64,000 nt of DNA, taken from contig NZ_RCZJ01000002.1 of the NCBI RefSeq assembly GCF_006438845.1, forward strand, positions 385,145 to 449,144, given 5' to 3'. Position 1 is the stretch's first letter. Every line of letters begins with the position of its first letter. Origin of the DNA: Variovorax ginsengisoli. GTDB lineage: Bacteria > Pseudomonadota > Gammaproteobacteria > Burkholderiales > Burkholderiaceae_C. The notes below the pieces were generated by a model. That model was not told the DNA's origin. It did no database searches and saw nothing but the letters and a program-made list of their open reading frames with translations. Both the position numbers and the translations under genes were made by a program. Of the stretch, positions 44,716-53,049 are shown piece by piece.

Positions 44716-46265
44716 GGCGCGCGCTGCCGTTGGCGGCGCCTTGCGGCCCAGGCGATGCCGAAGAACATCGCGCCCACGCCGAGCGCGACGAGATCGAACC
44801 CAGCCATGGCGAGGTCGCCGGCCAGCAGCGAATGCGCCAAGTGCTGCGGGGTGGTCATCGCATTCAAGATGGGCAGCGATGCGAAGACGATCGCGGCAAG
44901 GAGTGTCTGCTCACGCCATGCCCGTGCCGGCGTGCGCACGGCCGCAAAGACGAACATCAGCAGCCAGACGGCGAACAGTGCGTGCACTTCCCATTCGGCG
45001 CGATGGGCCATGCCGACGGGCAGCAGCCGGTTCGCCCAGAAGTACGCGCCGATGGCCACAGGCAGGCCGATGACCACGGCGACGTTGAGCCGCTCCACTC
45101 CGCGAAGGCCGAGATGCGGCGTGCCGCGACCCCGTTCGACGCGCTGCCGGCGCTTGACCGTCCAGAGCACCAGACCTGTGGCGATCATCGCGGCACCGAG
45201 CAGGCCCGAAAGCACATAGAGCGCGCGCAGAACGGCCCCCGCAAACATTCCTTCGTGCAGCCCCAGCATCGAATCCCGGAACGCCTTGGGCCCGGATTGC
45301 CAGGGCCGCCGTGCGGACAGCCACTCACCGCTCACCCCGTCGTAGGCGAGGATGTCCGTCGCGCGCAACGGGCCGGCGGCGAAGCTGCCCACGACCTGGA
45401 CGCGCGCATGGGCGTCGTTCGGGTTCGTGATCTCCAGCGCGCCGATCGGCTTGGCACGCAGCCGGCTTTGCGCGTCGTGATGCACCTGCTGCAGCGACAC
45501 GAGCGTCGCGGGTCGGCCGGTCGCTTTGGCAGACACCAGCGGCGGAAACACCTCGTCCAGGAAAGCGTCCTGCCCGGCCTGGCCCGGCCCGTACCAGGCG
45601 GTGGCGATCAGAGGCATGAACGAGAACATCACGAACACCAGGCCAGAGTAGGTGATCATCAATTGGAACGGCAGCGACACCACGCTCGCCACGTTGTGCG
45701 CGTCGAGCCAGGAACGCTGACCCTTGCCGGGCCGGAAGGTGAAGAAGTCCGCAAGGATCTTCTTGTGCACGACGATGCCGGTGACCAGCGCGATCAGCAG
45801 CACCAATGTGGCAATGCTCACGATCCACAGGCTGACTGCGTCGGGCAAGTAATGCAGGCGCCAGTGCATCTGGTAGAGCGTCTGGCCGCCCGCCGTGTCG
45901 CGCGTCTCGAGCCGCTGGCCCGAGACCGGGTCGAGGTAGGCGTTGCCGGAGGCCGCGGGCGGCATGCCACGTGCCGCCTGCCACGACACCCGCATCCAGG
46001 GTTCGTTGCGGTCGATCGGCAGCGTGATGCTCCAGCGCCGCGCATCGGCGGCATGGGTCTGGAGATAGCGTTGCGCCTGGCCGATCGCGGCGTCCTGCGG
46101 CAGCGGATAGCGAGCGGCCGGCAGCTCCGGTCGCATCCAGCGGTCGATCTCCGTGTCGAGGTAGCCGGCCGTGCCGGTGATGAACATGAAGTACAGCACC
46201 CAGCCGAACAGCAGGCCCAGCCAGGTGTGCAGCCAGGCCATGGACTGGCGGAAATGATCCTTCAT
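44709..46265 (-). CDS. PepSY-associated transmembrane protein (putative siderophore-iron reductase)
   Basis: Inner-membrane protein of 518 residues with about six to seven helices and a large periplasmic PepSY-like region (residues 35-200). The N-terminus SMAWLHTWLGLLFGWVLYFM and the segment LDAHNVASVVSLPFQLMITY are typical, with histidines placed for haem binding. Family members near ferri-siderophore receptors are proposed, and in a few cases shown, to reduce iron in the periplasm. It is flanked by DUF3649 upstream and DUF3325 downstream in the standard order. Confidence 0.88.
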   Translation of the reverse strand: MKDHFRQSMAWLHTWLGLLFGWVLYFMFITGTAGYLDTEIDRWMRPELPAARYPLPQDAAIGQAQRYLQTHAADARRWSITLPIDRNEPWMRVSWQAARGMPPAASGNAYLDPVSGQRLETRDTAGGQTLYQMHWRLHYLPDAVSLWIVSIATLVLLIALVTGIVVHKKILADFFTFRPGKGQRSWLDAHNVASVVSLPFQLMITYSGLVFVMFSFMPLIATAWYGPGQAGQDAFLDEVFPPLVSAKATGRPATLVSLQQVHHDAQSRLRAKPIGALEITNPNDAHARVQVVGSFAAGPLRATDILAYDGVSGEWLSARRPWQSGPKAFRDSMLGLHEGMFAGAVLRALYVLSGLLGAAMIATGLVLWTVKRRQRVERGRGTPHLGLRGVERLNVAVVIGLPVAIGAYFWANRLLPVGMAHRAEWEVHALFAVWLLMFVFAAVRTPARAWREQTLLAAIVFASLPILNAMTTPQHLAHSLLAGDLAMAGFDLVALGVGAMFFGIAWAARRRQRQRAPW

Positions 46266-46304
46266 GGACGGTTCGCGGTCATGCGCAGCCGACGGCGCTG
46301 GGCG

Positions 46305-46583
46305 TCACAACAGCATCCACGCAACGAGGCCGGCCCACAGCGCCGGCAGGCCGAGCCCCAGCCATGCGGCGCGCGCGCTGCGGGCGGCGAAGGCCCACAT
46401 CACCGCGCCGGTGTAGACGACGAAGCTGAGCGACATGGCGAGCAGCACCGCATCGGAACGCGCCATGCCGCCCATCCCGGAGGCCATGATCGCGACGATC
46501 GCCGCGGGCAAGGCGGTCGCGAGCGCATAGCCGCCGAGCACGGCGGCTATGCAACGCGAGAGGACGTTCCAGCGTGCAGCCAA
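46305..46583 (-). CDS. DUF3649 small membrane protein of the iron-uptake locus
   Basis: A protein of about 92 residues with three hydrophobic segments (CIAAVLGGYALATALPAAIVAI, LAMSLSFVVYTGAVMWAFAA, WLGLGLPALWAGLVAWML). This fits DUF3649, found directly after TonB-dependent siderophore receptors. The start used is TTG 46583, four bases after the receptor stop, which keeps the conserved N-terminal helix whole; a start further in would remove part of it. Function unknown. Confidence 0.78.
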   Translation of the reverse strand: MAARWNVLSRCIAAVLGGYALATALPAAIVAIMASGMGGMARSDAVLLAMSLSFVVYTGAVMWAFAARSARAAWLGLGLPALWAGLVAWMLL

Positions 46584-46587
46584 GCGC

Positions 46588-48987
46588 TCAGAAATCTGCC
46601 GAGACGGACACCAGGAAGGTGCGGGGCGCGCCGATGGTCAGGCCTTCGCGCGCGGCGGATTGCCAGTAGTTCTTGTCGAGCAGGTTCTCGACGGCCGCAC
46701 GGACCGTGACCGGCACGTTGCCGGTGATGAAGCGATAGCGCGCGCCGAGGTCGTAGCGCGTCCAGCCCGGCAGACGCTGCGTGTTGGACATGTCGACGTA
46801 CTGCCCGCTGGTGCGCAGCGCGCGGGCGGTGAAGGTCAGGCCTGGGAGGAGAGAAGCATCCCATTCGCCGGCGACGTTGAACTGAAACTTCGGCGTGGCG
46901 GGCGCGGTGCGGCCGTCGTTCAGGCCCCCCTCCGTCCGCACCAGTTTTCCGTCCGTGTAGGCGAGGCCCGCCAGCAGCCGCACCCCCTTGGCGGCCTCGC
47001 CCTGGGTGAGGATTTCGGCGCCGCGGTTGCGCTGTTCGCCACCGGCGCTGAACCGCAGCGTCGTCAGGTCGAGGAAGCTGCTGGGGCGCTCGATCTGGTA
47101 CACGCTGAAGGTGGTGGCGAAGCGGCCGAAGTCGTACTTGGTGCCGAACTCGATCTGCTTGGCCTTCGCCGGGGGAAACACCTCGCCGGCGTTCACGGCG
47201 CCCTCGGGCGCGGTCGGGCCCTGGCTCAGGCCCTCGATGTAGTTGCCGTAGAACGACCATTGGTCGGTCGCCTTCACCACCAGCGCCGCCACCGGCGTGA
47301 CCGCGGACCTGTCGTAGTGGGCCGTGCGATTGCCGCTGGACGCATCGAAGCCCGCCGTCTCGACCTGTTGATGCCGTGCGCCCAGCGTCAGCTGGATGCG
47401 CCGGTCGCTGGAGGAGATCGTGTCGGCCAGCGCCACGCTGCGCAGTTTGGTTTCTCCGATCTTCGGAATGCCGGGCGCGGTGGTGATGTTGGGCCGGGCG
47501 ATGGATGCGGGTTGGTAGAGGTTCGAGAAGATGAACGAGCCGTTCTGCCGGCGTGTTCCCTGATCGGAATTCAGGGTGCTGAGGCTCACCACGGCTTCGT
47601 GATGCAGCGCCCCCGTGTCGAACTTGCTGCGCAAACCGGCCTCGGCCGTCTCGGTATCGATCTGTTCATTGAGGCGCGTGGGACGCCCCGCGATCGTGCC
47701 GTCGCTGTCCTGCAGGAGCCAGCTGGTCTGCAGGCTGCGGAAGTCGTAGCGCATTGCGCCGATGGCGCCAAAGGCCGTCCAGCCCGGTGCGACGTCCACT
47801 TCGGCGCGCACCATGGCGGAGAGTTCCTTGGCCTTCCAATACGTCCACTCCGGCAGGAAATTGGTCTTGGCGTCGGGTGCCCGGCCGATCGCCGTGCCCG
47901 ACTCGGGCGGGAACAGCAGGCCGCTGCGCGCGCGCGTGAGTCGATCCTGGTAGCCGAGGTCGGCCTCCAGCCGCACCCGGTCGCCCTGGTAGTCGACGCC
48001 CAGCGTCAGGGCACCCAGGTTCTCGCTGGAGTGATCGACGGGCGTGTCGCCCGAGCGCTTGAGGGCGTTCACGCGCACGCCCCATTCTTTGTCTTCCCCG
48101 AAGCGCCGGCCGATGTCGACCTGCGTGCCGAACTGGCCGTCGTCGACGTACGAGAGCGTCACGCGGTTGAGCGGCTCGGTGTCGGCCCGCTTCGGCACGA
48201 GATTGATGGCACCGCCGACGGAGCCCGCAGGCGCCATGCCGTTGAGCAAGGCATTCGGACCGCGCAACACCTCGACGCGCTCGACGCCGATCAACGAACT
48301 GGCATTGCGCGGCGAGATGCCGTAAAGCCCATTGAACGACACGTCGTAGTTGAACAGCGTGAAGCCGCGGATGTTGAACTCGTCGCGGCCGGCGCCGCGC
48401 GAATAGGTGTTGCGCACCGACGGGTCGTTGACCAGCACGTCGCCCAGGTTCTGCGCCTGCTGGTCTTCGATGAGCTGCGCGGTGTACTGCGTGGCGCTGA
48501 AGGGGGTGTCGAGCATGTCCTTGTCGCCCAGCAGGCCGATGCGCCCTCCGCGCGCCACCTGTCCGCCCGCGTAGGGCGCCGGCGAGCGCGTGGCCGACTC
48601 CGTGACCTCGACGACGGGGAGCGTTCGGTTGCCGGCCGATGCCGGCGCAGCCTGCCGCACCAGCACCGACGACCCGTCGACCGTCGCCTCGAGGCCGCTG
48701 CCAGCCAGCAGCCGGTCGACCGCCTGTCTCGCCGATAGACGGCCCGAGACGGCGGGCGCCGTCTTGCCCGCCACCAGCGCCGCCGGAAAGCTCATCTGAA
48801 GGTTGGCCAGGCGAGCCACTTCGTTCAGTGACTGCGCAAGGGGCTGCGCCGGCATCGAGAGCGCCAAGGCGCCCGGGGTCGACGCGCCGCTCTGGGCGTT
48901 CGCAGGAAGCGCGAGGGTGGAAACGAAGGTCCCGGCGAGAGCAGCCGCCAGGGTGAACGGGACAGGGTTGAAACGCACGGTGCGCAT
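46588..48987 (-). CDS. TonB-dependent siderophore receptor with STN signalling domain
   Basis: Outer-membrane receptor of 799 residues. After the signal peptide (FTLAAALAGTFVSTLALPANA) comes a secretin/TonB short N-terminal domain (residues 40-112, ending ATVDGSSVLVRQ), the TonB-box region TLPVVEVTESATR, the plug (VNDPSVRNTYSRGAGRDEFN, RVEVLRGPNALLNGMAPAGS) and a beta-barrel ending in FLVSVSADF with terminal Phe. The STN domain plus upstream fecR and fecI show it is a transducer that signals ligand binding to the ECF sigma factor. The ligand is not identifiable; the family includes hydroxamate and catecholate receptors. Confidence 0.93.
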   Translation of the reverse strand: MRTVRFNPVPFTLAAALAGTFVSTLALPANAQSGASTPGALALSMPAQPLAQSLNEVARLANLQMSFPAALVAGKTAPAVSGRLSARQAVDRLLAGSGLEATVDGSSVLVRQAAPASAGNRTLPVVEVTESATRSPAPYAGGQVARGGRIGLLGDKDMLDTPFSATQYTAQLIEDQQAQNLGDVLVNDPSVRNTYSRGAGRDEFNIRGFTLFNYDVSFNGLYGISPRNASSLIGVERVEVLRGPNALLNGMAPAGSVGGAINLVPKRADTEPLNRVTLSYVDDGQFGTQVDIGRRFGEDKEWGVRVNALKRSGDTPVDHSSENLGALTLGVDYQGDRVRLEADLGYQDRLTRARSGLLFPPESGTAIGRAPDAKTNFLPEWTYWKAKELSAMVRAEVDVAPGWTAFGAIGAMRYDFRSLQTSWLLQDSDGTIAGRPTRLNEQIDTETAEAGLRSKFDTGALHHEAVVSLSTLNSDQGTRRQNGSFIFSNLYQPASIARPNITTAPGIPKIGETKLRSVALADTISSSDRRIQLTLGARHQQVETAGFDASSGNRTAHYDRSAVTPVAALVVKATDQWSFYGNYIEGLSQGPTAPEGAVNAGEVFPPAKAKQIEFGTKYDFGRFATTFSVYQIERPSSFLDLTTLRFSAGGEQRNRGAEILTQGEAAKGVRLLAGLAYTDGKLVRTEGGLNDGRTAPATPKFQFNVAGEWDASLLPGLTFTARALRTSGQYVDMSNTQRLPGWTRYDLGARYRFITGNVPVTVRAAVENLLDKNYWQSAAREGLTIGAPRTFLVSVSADF

Positions 48988-49115
48988 GAAGGTCGGACTC
49001 CTCGGTCGGTGGTTGTTGTCAGGCGATCCGCTTGGGCGCTCGCCTGTACCTGCCTCTGAAGACGCACCAGCGCTGCCGAACCCTCATGTGGGCAGCCAAG
49101 AAATCGAAAAAATCT

Positions 49116-50276
49116 TCAGGGGTGCCGCAAGACGATTTCGGTGACGTCCCCGTGCGCGACCAGCCGGACCGGCAGCATCAGCGGCAGCGCATCGACGAAG
49201 CTGCCGAACTGCTGGACGCGGTAGCTGCCCCCGACGGGCAGACGGGCAACGGCAGGGTCCTTGATGACCAGGCCAGTGCTGCGGTAGCGTTCGAACTCGG
49301 CCAGGGCCTGTGCCAGCGGTGTGTGGTCGAAGCTGATGCGCCCGGCGCGCCAGGGAGCGACGGCCTCTGGCGGCACGCGCGTCACCGGACCCATGCCGCC
49401 GCTGTCATCGCCCGTCACCCTCTGCCCGGCCACCAGTTCGACCGTCGCATCGCTGGACGCCGTGTCGCCCTCGTCGCCGCGCACGCGGCTGACGCGCACG
49501 TGGCCCTCCTCCACCGACACCACGGTGCGGCCGGCGTCCTGGCCCGAGGTGGTGTGACGAACGGAGAACCGGGTGCCGACGACGGTGATGTGCAGCCTGC
49601 CGGCCCACACATGGAAAGGCCGGTCGCTGTCCGCATGCACCGAGAACAGCGCTTGGCCCTCCTGAAGACGGACCTCGCGGCGACTGCGGAACAGGCGTGC
49701 GTCCAGGCGCGTGGCCGTGTCGAGTTGCACCGTGCTGCCCCGCGCCGGATCGTCGGGCAAGGTGGCCACGATCTGCTGGCCGCGCTCGGTCGAGAAAGCC
49801 TGCTCGAACGTGGGCAGGCTGCGCCAGCTGTCCCAGCCGGTCCAACCCGCACCGACGAGGGCCACCGCCACCACGACCGCAGCGGCGGGTGCGATCAGAG
49901 GACCGAGGTGAAAGCGCCAGCGCCAGCGCGAGGGCTCAGGCGCGTGGCGTGGCGGATTCGACGCCGCGTCCTGGCGCGAGGTGGCATCGGATTGCATGCT
50001 TCGCTTGATCGCGATGACGTCGTCGCTCGACAACTGCCGAAGCTGGCCTGTCATGGCCGCCATGTCCTCGAGGGCGGCGGCATGCTGGGGGTCCGCATCC
50101 AGCCAGGCTTGCAGCGCGGCCCGGTCGGCAGGGCTCAGCCCGTTGCGCCGGCGCACAGCCCAGGTCGCGGCTGCTACGTCGCGTGCGTCATGGGCCTGCA
50201 CGAAACGCTCGAACACGTGCGCATCCACGTCCGCCACGGAGGCCGACGAATCACGGTCGGAAAGGGGCCGGTTCAT
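49116..50276 (-). CDS. FecR-family anti-sigma factor/transducer
   Basis: Inner-membrane regulator of 386 residues. The cytoplasmic N-terminal DUF4880 (AAATWAVRRRNGLSPADRAA) binds the sigma factor. One membrane helix follows (PLIAPAAAVVVAVALVGAGW, about residue 130), then a periplasmic FecR domain (VQLDTATRLDARLF, VVGTRFSVRH, SVEEGHVRVS) and a C-terminal DUF4974/STN-interacting part (ISFDHTPLAQALAEFERYR). It receives the signal from the STN domain of the receptor encoded next and modulates the upstream ECF sigma factor. Confidence 0.92.
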   Translation of the reverse strand: MNRPLSDRDSSASVADVDAHVFERFVQAHDARDVAAATWAVRRRNGLSPADRAALQAWLDADPQHAAALEDMAAMTGQLRQLSSDDVIAIKRSMQSDATSRQDAASNPPRHAPEPSRWRWRFHLGPLIAPAAAVVVAVALVGAGWTGWDSWRSLPTFEQAFSTERGQQIVATLPDDPARGSTVQLDTATRLDARLFRSRREVRLQEGQALFSVHADSDRPFHVWAGRLHITVVGTRFSVRHTTSGQDAGRTVVSVEEGHVRVSRVRGDEGDTASSDATVELVAGQRVTGDDSGGMGPVTRVPPEAVAPWRAGRISFDHTPLAQALAEFERYRSTGLVIKDPAVARLPVGGSYRVQQFGSFVDALPLMLPVRLVAHGDVTEIVLRHP

Positions 50277-50361
50277 GGGTTTGAAAGCAGAGTTCAGCGC
50301 TCAGGACTGTAGACGCACGAGAGGGGCCGATTCCTCAGGTCCGCTTCCTCCCGCCGCGCGA

Positions 50362-50886
50362 CTACCTCGCGGACCGCCTCAAGCCGAGGTCGTCCTGCGC
50401 GTGCAAGCTGCGTTCACACGACTTGCAGGCGAGCATGCCGCGGACAACGTGCTTCTCGACCATGCTCACCGAGATGCCCATGTGCCGGGCGATCTGCGCA
50501 TGCGTGAGCTCGTCGAACACATGCAGGACGAAGGCCTCGCGGCACCTCGGGGGCAGGGATTCGATCGCGCCGATATAGGCGCGCTGAACCTGTTGAGACG
50601 CGAGGACGTTCTCGGGTTGCAGGTGCGCCAGAGCGTGCGGCTGGTCGGCCTCCGTGATCGCATCCAGCGGCTCATGGCGGCGCACCGCGTTGCGCCGATG
50701 CTGGTCGACCAGCAGGTTGCGCGCGGTGCGATAAAGCAACGCACGGCCATCGAGAACGTCTCGACCTGCATGCTGCACGGCCAGTACGCGAGCGTAGCTT
50801 TCCTGCGCCAGATCGGCGGCCGTGTCACGGTCGCTCACCTGGCGGTGTAGAAAATTCAGCAGTTCGCGGTAGTAACGCTCCAGCAA
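50362..50886 (-). CDS. FecI-type ECF sigma factor
   Basis: Extracytoplasmic-function sigma factor of about 174 residues. Region 2 is visible as ALLYRTARNLLVDQHRRN and DTAADLAQESYARVL; region 4 as AIESLPPRCREAFVLHVF and LTHAQIARHMGISVSMVEKH. The start is chosen as TTG 50886 because AGAGG lies six bases upstream and the product then has the usual FecI length. A longer frame reaches back into the Fur box and is unlikely. It heads the fecI-fecR-receptor-DUF3649-PepSY-DUF3325 unit and should direct transcription of the receptor gene in response to ligand. Confidence 0.88.
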   Translation of the reverse strand: MLERYYRELLNFLHRQVSDRDTAADLAQESYARVLAVQHAGRDVLDGRALLYRTARNLLVDQHRRNAVRRHEPLDAITEADQPHALAHLQPENVLASQQVQRAYIGAIESLPPRCREAFVLHVFDELTHAQIARHMGISVSMVEKHVVRGMLACKSCERSLHAQDDLGLRRSAR

Positions 50887-50955
50887 GGCACACCTCTGGC
50901 GGTTCCTGCCGGCCGCAGCACAAGGGCGCAGACACAGGACAACCGTCACCCGATC

Positions 50956-50974
50956 AATAAGAATTGTTCTTATT
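50956..50974 (-). promoter_or_regulatory. Fur box upstream of the fecI-type sigma gene
   Basis: AATAAGAA-centre-TTCTTATT is a perfect 8+3+8 palindrome resembling the 19-bp Fur box, in A+T-rich sequence that stands out from its surroundings. It overlaps the probable promoter of the ECF sigma gene. Repression by Fur-iron would place the whole locus under iron control. Confidence 0.7.
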
Positions 50975-51044
50975 ATCAACCAGGCGGTGCATCACCAGGT
51001 GCAACTCTTGGCGCGTCGCGGGTGGTATTGACGGGATCAACCAC

Positions 51045-51075
51045 CGCAGTCGGCTGCCAACGGCAGCCGACTGCG
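51045..51075. terminator. Long inverted repeat downstream of the lyase gene
   Basis: A fourteen-pair G+C-rich stem with a three-base loop (core GCAGTCGGCTGCC-AAC-GGCAGCCGACTGC). No T-run follows on either strand, so it is not a classical intrinsic terminator. Placed 32 bases after the lyase stop and before the sigma-gene promoter, it could still end or stabilise the lyase transcript. Confidence 0.45.
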
Positions 51076-51106
51076 ACGCGGTATTACGGCTTGTAGACCG
51101 AAGCGT

Positions 51107-52747
51107 TCAAGGCTTGCGGGCCAGTTCGACAAAGCTCCGATTCAAGGCGGCTTCGGCCTCGATCAGCCGCGCGCGGCGCGCCTTCGCCCACGTCTGGTCG
51201 CGCGCCAGCGCAGCGCTGGACGACGCCAGCATGCGGCGCACTTCTTCCGGCTGCGGACCGCCTGTGCCGGTGCGTGTGCGCACCATCGTGGCGGGAGAAA
51301 GCGTCGCCCGGAAGGCAGCCTCGTCCAGCGGCAAGACTGCCTGGGACAGCTGGTACTTCTGGCCGGCTTCGGCGTAGATGCGCTGTGCCTGCGCATACGG
51401 GAAGTCTTTGGGGCGCAGATTCTGGCTGCGCGCATAGACGACGATCTCGGACGCGAAATGATGGCCCACGCGGAAGGGCACGCCATGCGCGCGTTGCAGC
51501 GTCTCGGCCAGCTCCATCGATGTGATCCAGTCGGACTCGAGTTCTTCCAGCGCACGGGCCCGGTCGATCTGCAAGGCGCCCAGCACGCCGTCGAACTGCT
51601 GCAGCATCTCCACGCCGAGCACGAAAGTCTTGGCGCCCGTCGCACTGGCCGTGTTCTTGTAGTCGATCATGCCCGGCGTCACGTTGTGCGCACGCAGCGT
51701 CACGGCCTGGGCCGACGCCACCACGTCGGTGGCCTTGGCACGGGTGTTCTGGATGACGCCCGGATTGGCCTTCTGCGGCATCGCACTGCTGGTGTACGTG
51801 TCGCTGGCGCCCAGCAGCATCCATGGGCGCGTCTGGTGGTACTGCGTATGCACGTCCTGCAGGAACGCGCCCACCCGGATGGCGGTGGAGCTGGCAATGG
51901 CCGTGGCTTCGAGCGGAATGTCGTAGGTGCTGATCTGCCCCGCATCCAGCGAATTCACGATCAGCCCGTCGAAGCCCAGCAGCGCCGCCAGTCGCTCGCG
52001 GTTGACCGACCAGCTTGAATTGGCCAGCACGGCCGTGCCCATGGGGCTGAGGTTCAGGCGTGCGTACGCCTCGCGAATGCGCGTGGCGTCGCGCTCGAAC
52101 GAATCGGCGAACGCCAGCAGGTAGTGCGCATAGCTGATCGGCATCGCCTGGACGCCGTTGGTGTAGGCCGGGACGTAGGTGTCGACGTGCTTGCCCGCCA
52201 GGTCGATGAGCCGCTTGCGCACGGCGTCGAGCGCGTCGGCGTAGTCCAGCACTTCGAGGCGAAGCTGCGCAGCGTTGAGCGTCGAGTGAATGTCCTGGCG
52301 GCTGCGTCCGGTATGGACCAGCGTGCCTTCGGGACCTACCTGGTCCGTGATGATCTTCTCGACCTGCAGCACATCGGTGGGCCGCTTGCCGCCAGGCTGC
52401 GCCGCCTGGTCGATCGAGTGGCTCACGCCGCGAGCAATGCGCCCGGTCAACGCGGCCGGGATGATGCCCTGCTCGGTCAGCACCACGGTCGAAGCCATGT
52501 TGATGCGACCGAACCAGTAGAAGACGTCCTGCTGCTTTGCGAGGGCACTCGTGGCGTCGCCTTTGACGGTGCCTTGAAGGCGAGCGACCTGGGCCTGGCA
52601 TTCCTCGGTGGTGCGGCAGGCGGTGTCGAGCGTGTCAGCCGCATTCGCCGCGCCCATCCCGAGCAGAAGGCCTGCACCGAGGAGAAACCGCGTGGCGGGG
52701 CGCAACGCGATCGAGGGCCGGCGCGTGGCCGAGTGGGGGCTCTTCAT
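51107..52747 (-). CDS. Exported argininosuccinate-lyase-like protein (fumarase/aspartase superfamily)
   Basis: A 546-residue member of the superfamily that adds amines to or eliminates them from fumarate. The signature TSSAMPQKANPG (catalytic Ser loop) and the region VHTGRSRQDIHST match argininosuccinate lyase. Unlike ArgH it has an N-terminal signal peptide: hydrophobic ATRFLLGAGLLLGMG with likely cleavage after ANA, then two close cysteines (ACRTTEEC) that could form a disulfide. The mature part of about 510 residues is longer than typical ArgH (about 460). It lies beside an iron-uptake locus, so a metallophore-related lyase (compare EDDS lyase) is an attractive but unproven alternative to arginine synthesis. 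Confidence 0.8.
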   Translation of the reverse strand: MKSPHSATRRPSIALRPATRFLLGAGLLLGMGAANAADTLDTACRTTEECQAQVARLQGTVKGDATSALAKQQDVFYWFGRINMASTVVLTEQGIIPAALTGRIARGVSHSIDQAAQPGGKRPTDVLQVEKIITDQVGPEGTLVHTGRSRQDIHSTLNAAQLRLEVLDYADALDAVRKRLIDLAGKHVDTYVPAYTNGVQAMPISYAHYLLAFADSFERDATRIREAYARLNLSPMGTAVLANSSWSVNRERLAALLGFDGLIVNSLDAGQISTYDIPLEATAIASSTAIRVGAFLQDVHTQYHQTRPWMLLGASDTYTSSAMPQKANPGVIQNTRAKATDVVASAQAVTLRAHNVTPGMIDYKNTASATGAKTFVLGVEMLQQFDGVLGALQIDRARALEELESDWITSMELAETLQRAHGVPFRVGHHFASEIVVYARSQNLRPKDFPYAQAQRIYAEAGQKYQLSQAVLPLDEAAFRATLSPATMVRTRTGTGGPQPEEVRRMLASSSAALARDQTWAKARRARLIEAEAALNRSFVELARKP

Positions 52748-52848
52748 GAAATCTGTCTCCGGTGGTTGATGCTTCTCACCGACTGTAGCGGGTCACCGAG
52801 CGAGATCGCCCCTGCCATGGCCCATCGTCGCCCCGCGCTGACCAAGCC

Positions 52849-53025
52849 TCAGGCGACGCGTTCGGCGATCAGTACCGCAAAGAAACCGAAGGCCGCAAGC
52901 AGCGTCCATTTGAGGACGATCCAACCGAAACGCCGGTACTTCATCTGTCCGGTTCCGGCATAGAACGCGAAGGAAACGCCGGCGAGCAGCAGCAGGAAAA
53001 GAATGGCCCAGCGAAACAGCAGCAT
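52849..53025 (-). CDS. Small conserved-looking membrane protein (58 residues) downstream of lpxC
   Basis: A short gene easily missed by size cut-offs. It encodes 58 residues beginning MLLFRWAILFLLLLAGVSFA, then FYAGTGQMKYRRFG and a second helix (WIVLKWTLLAAFGFFAVLIA) ending ERVA. Two membrane helices with a short basic hairpin are predicted, with charges fitting both ends in the cytoplasm or a hairpin. It starts 24 bases after the lpxC stop on the same strand, so it is probably the last gene of the dcw-lpxC run. Codon use matches neighbouring genes. Function unknown. Confidence 0.72.
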   Translation of the reverse strand: MLLFRWAILFLLLLAGVSFAFYAGTGQMKYRRFGWIVLKWTLLAAFGFFAVLIAERVA

Positions 53026-53049
53026 CGGTGCGTGCGTGTGTGCAGGGCG

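Noticed and set aside
44400..46709. 769-codon plus-strand frame across the PepSY region
   Set aside because: It is antisense to the PepSY, DUF3325 and DUF3649 genes, and its composition (Arg/His/Gly/Pro) has no recognisable domain.
50887..50979. Longer FecI-type product starting inside the Fur box
   Set aside because: The extension (rich in Ile, Arg and Cys) has no sigma-factor similarity and would start within the operator; TTG 50886 has a good AGAGG site.
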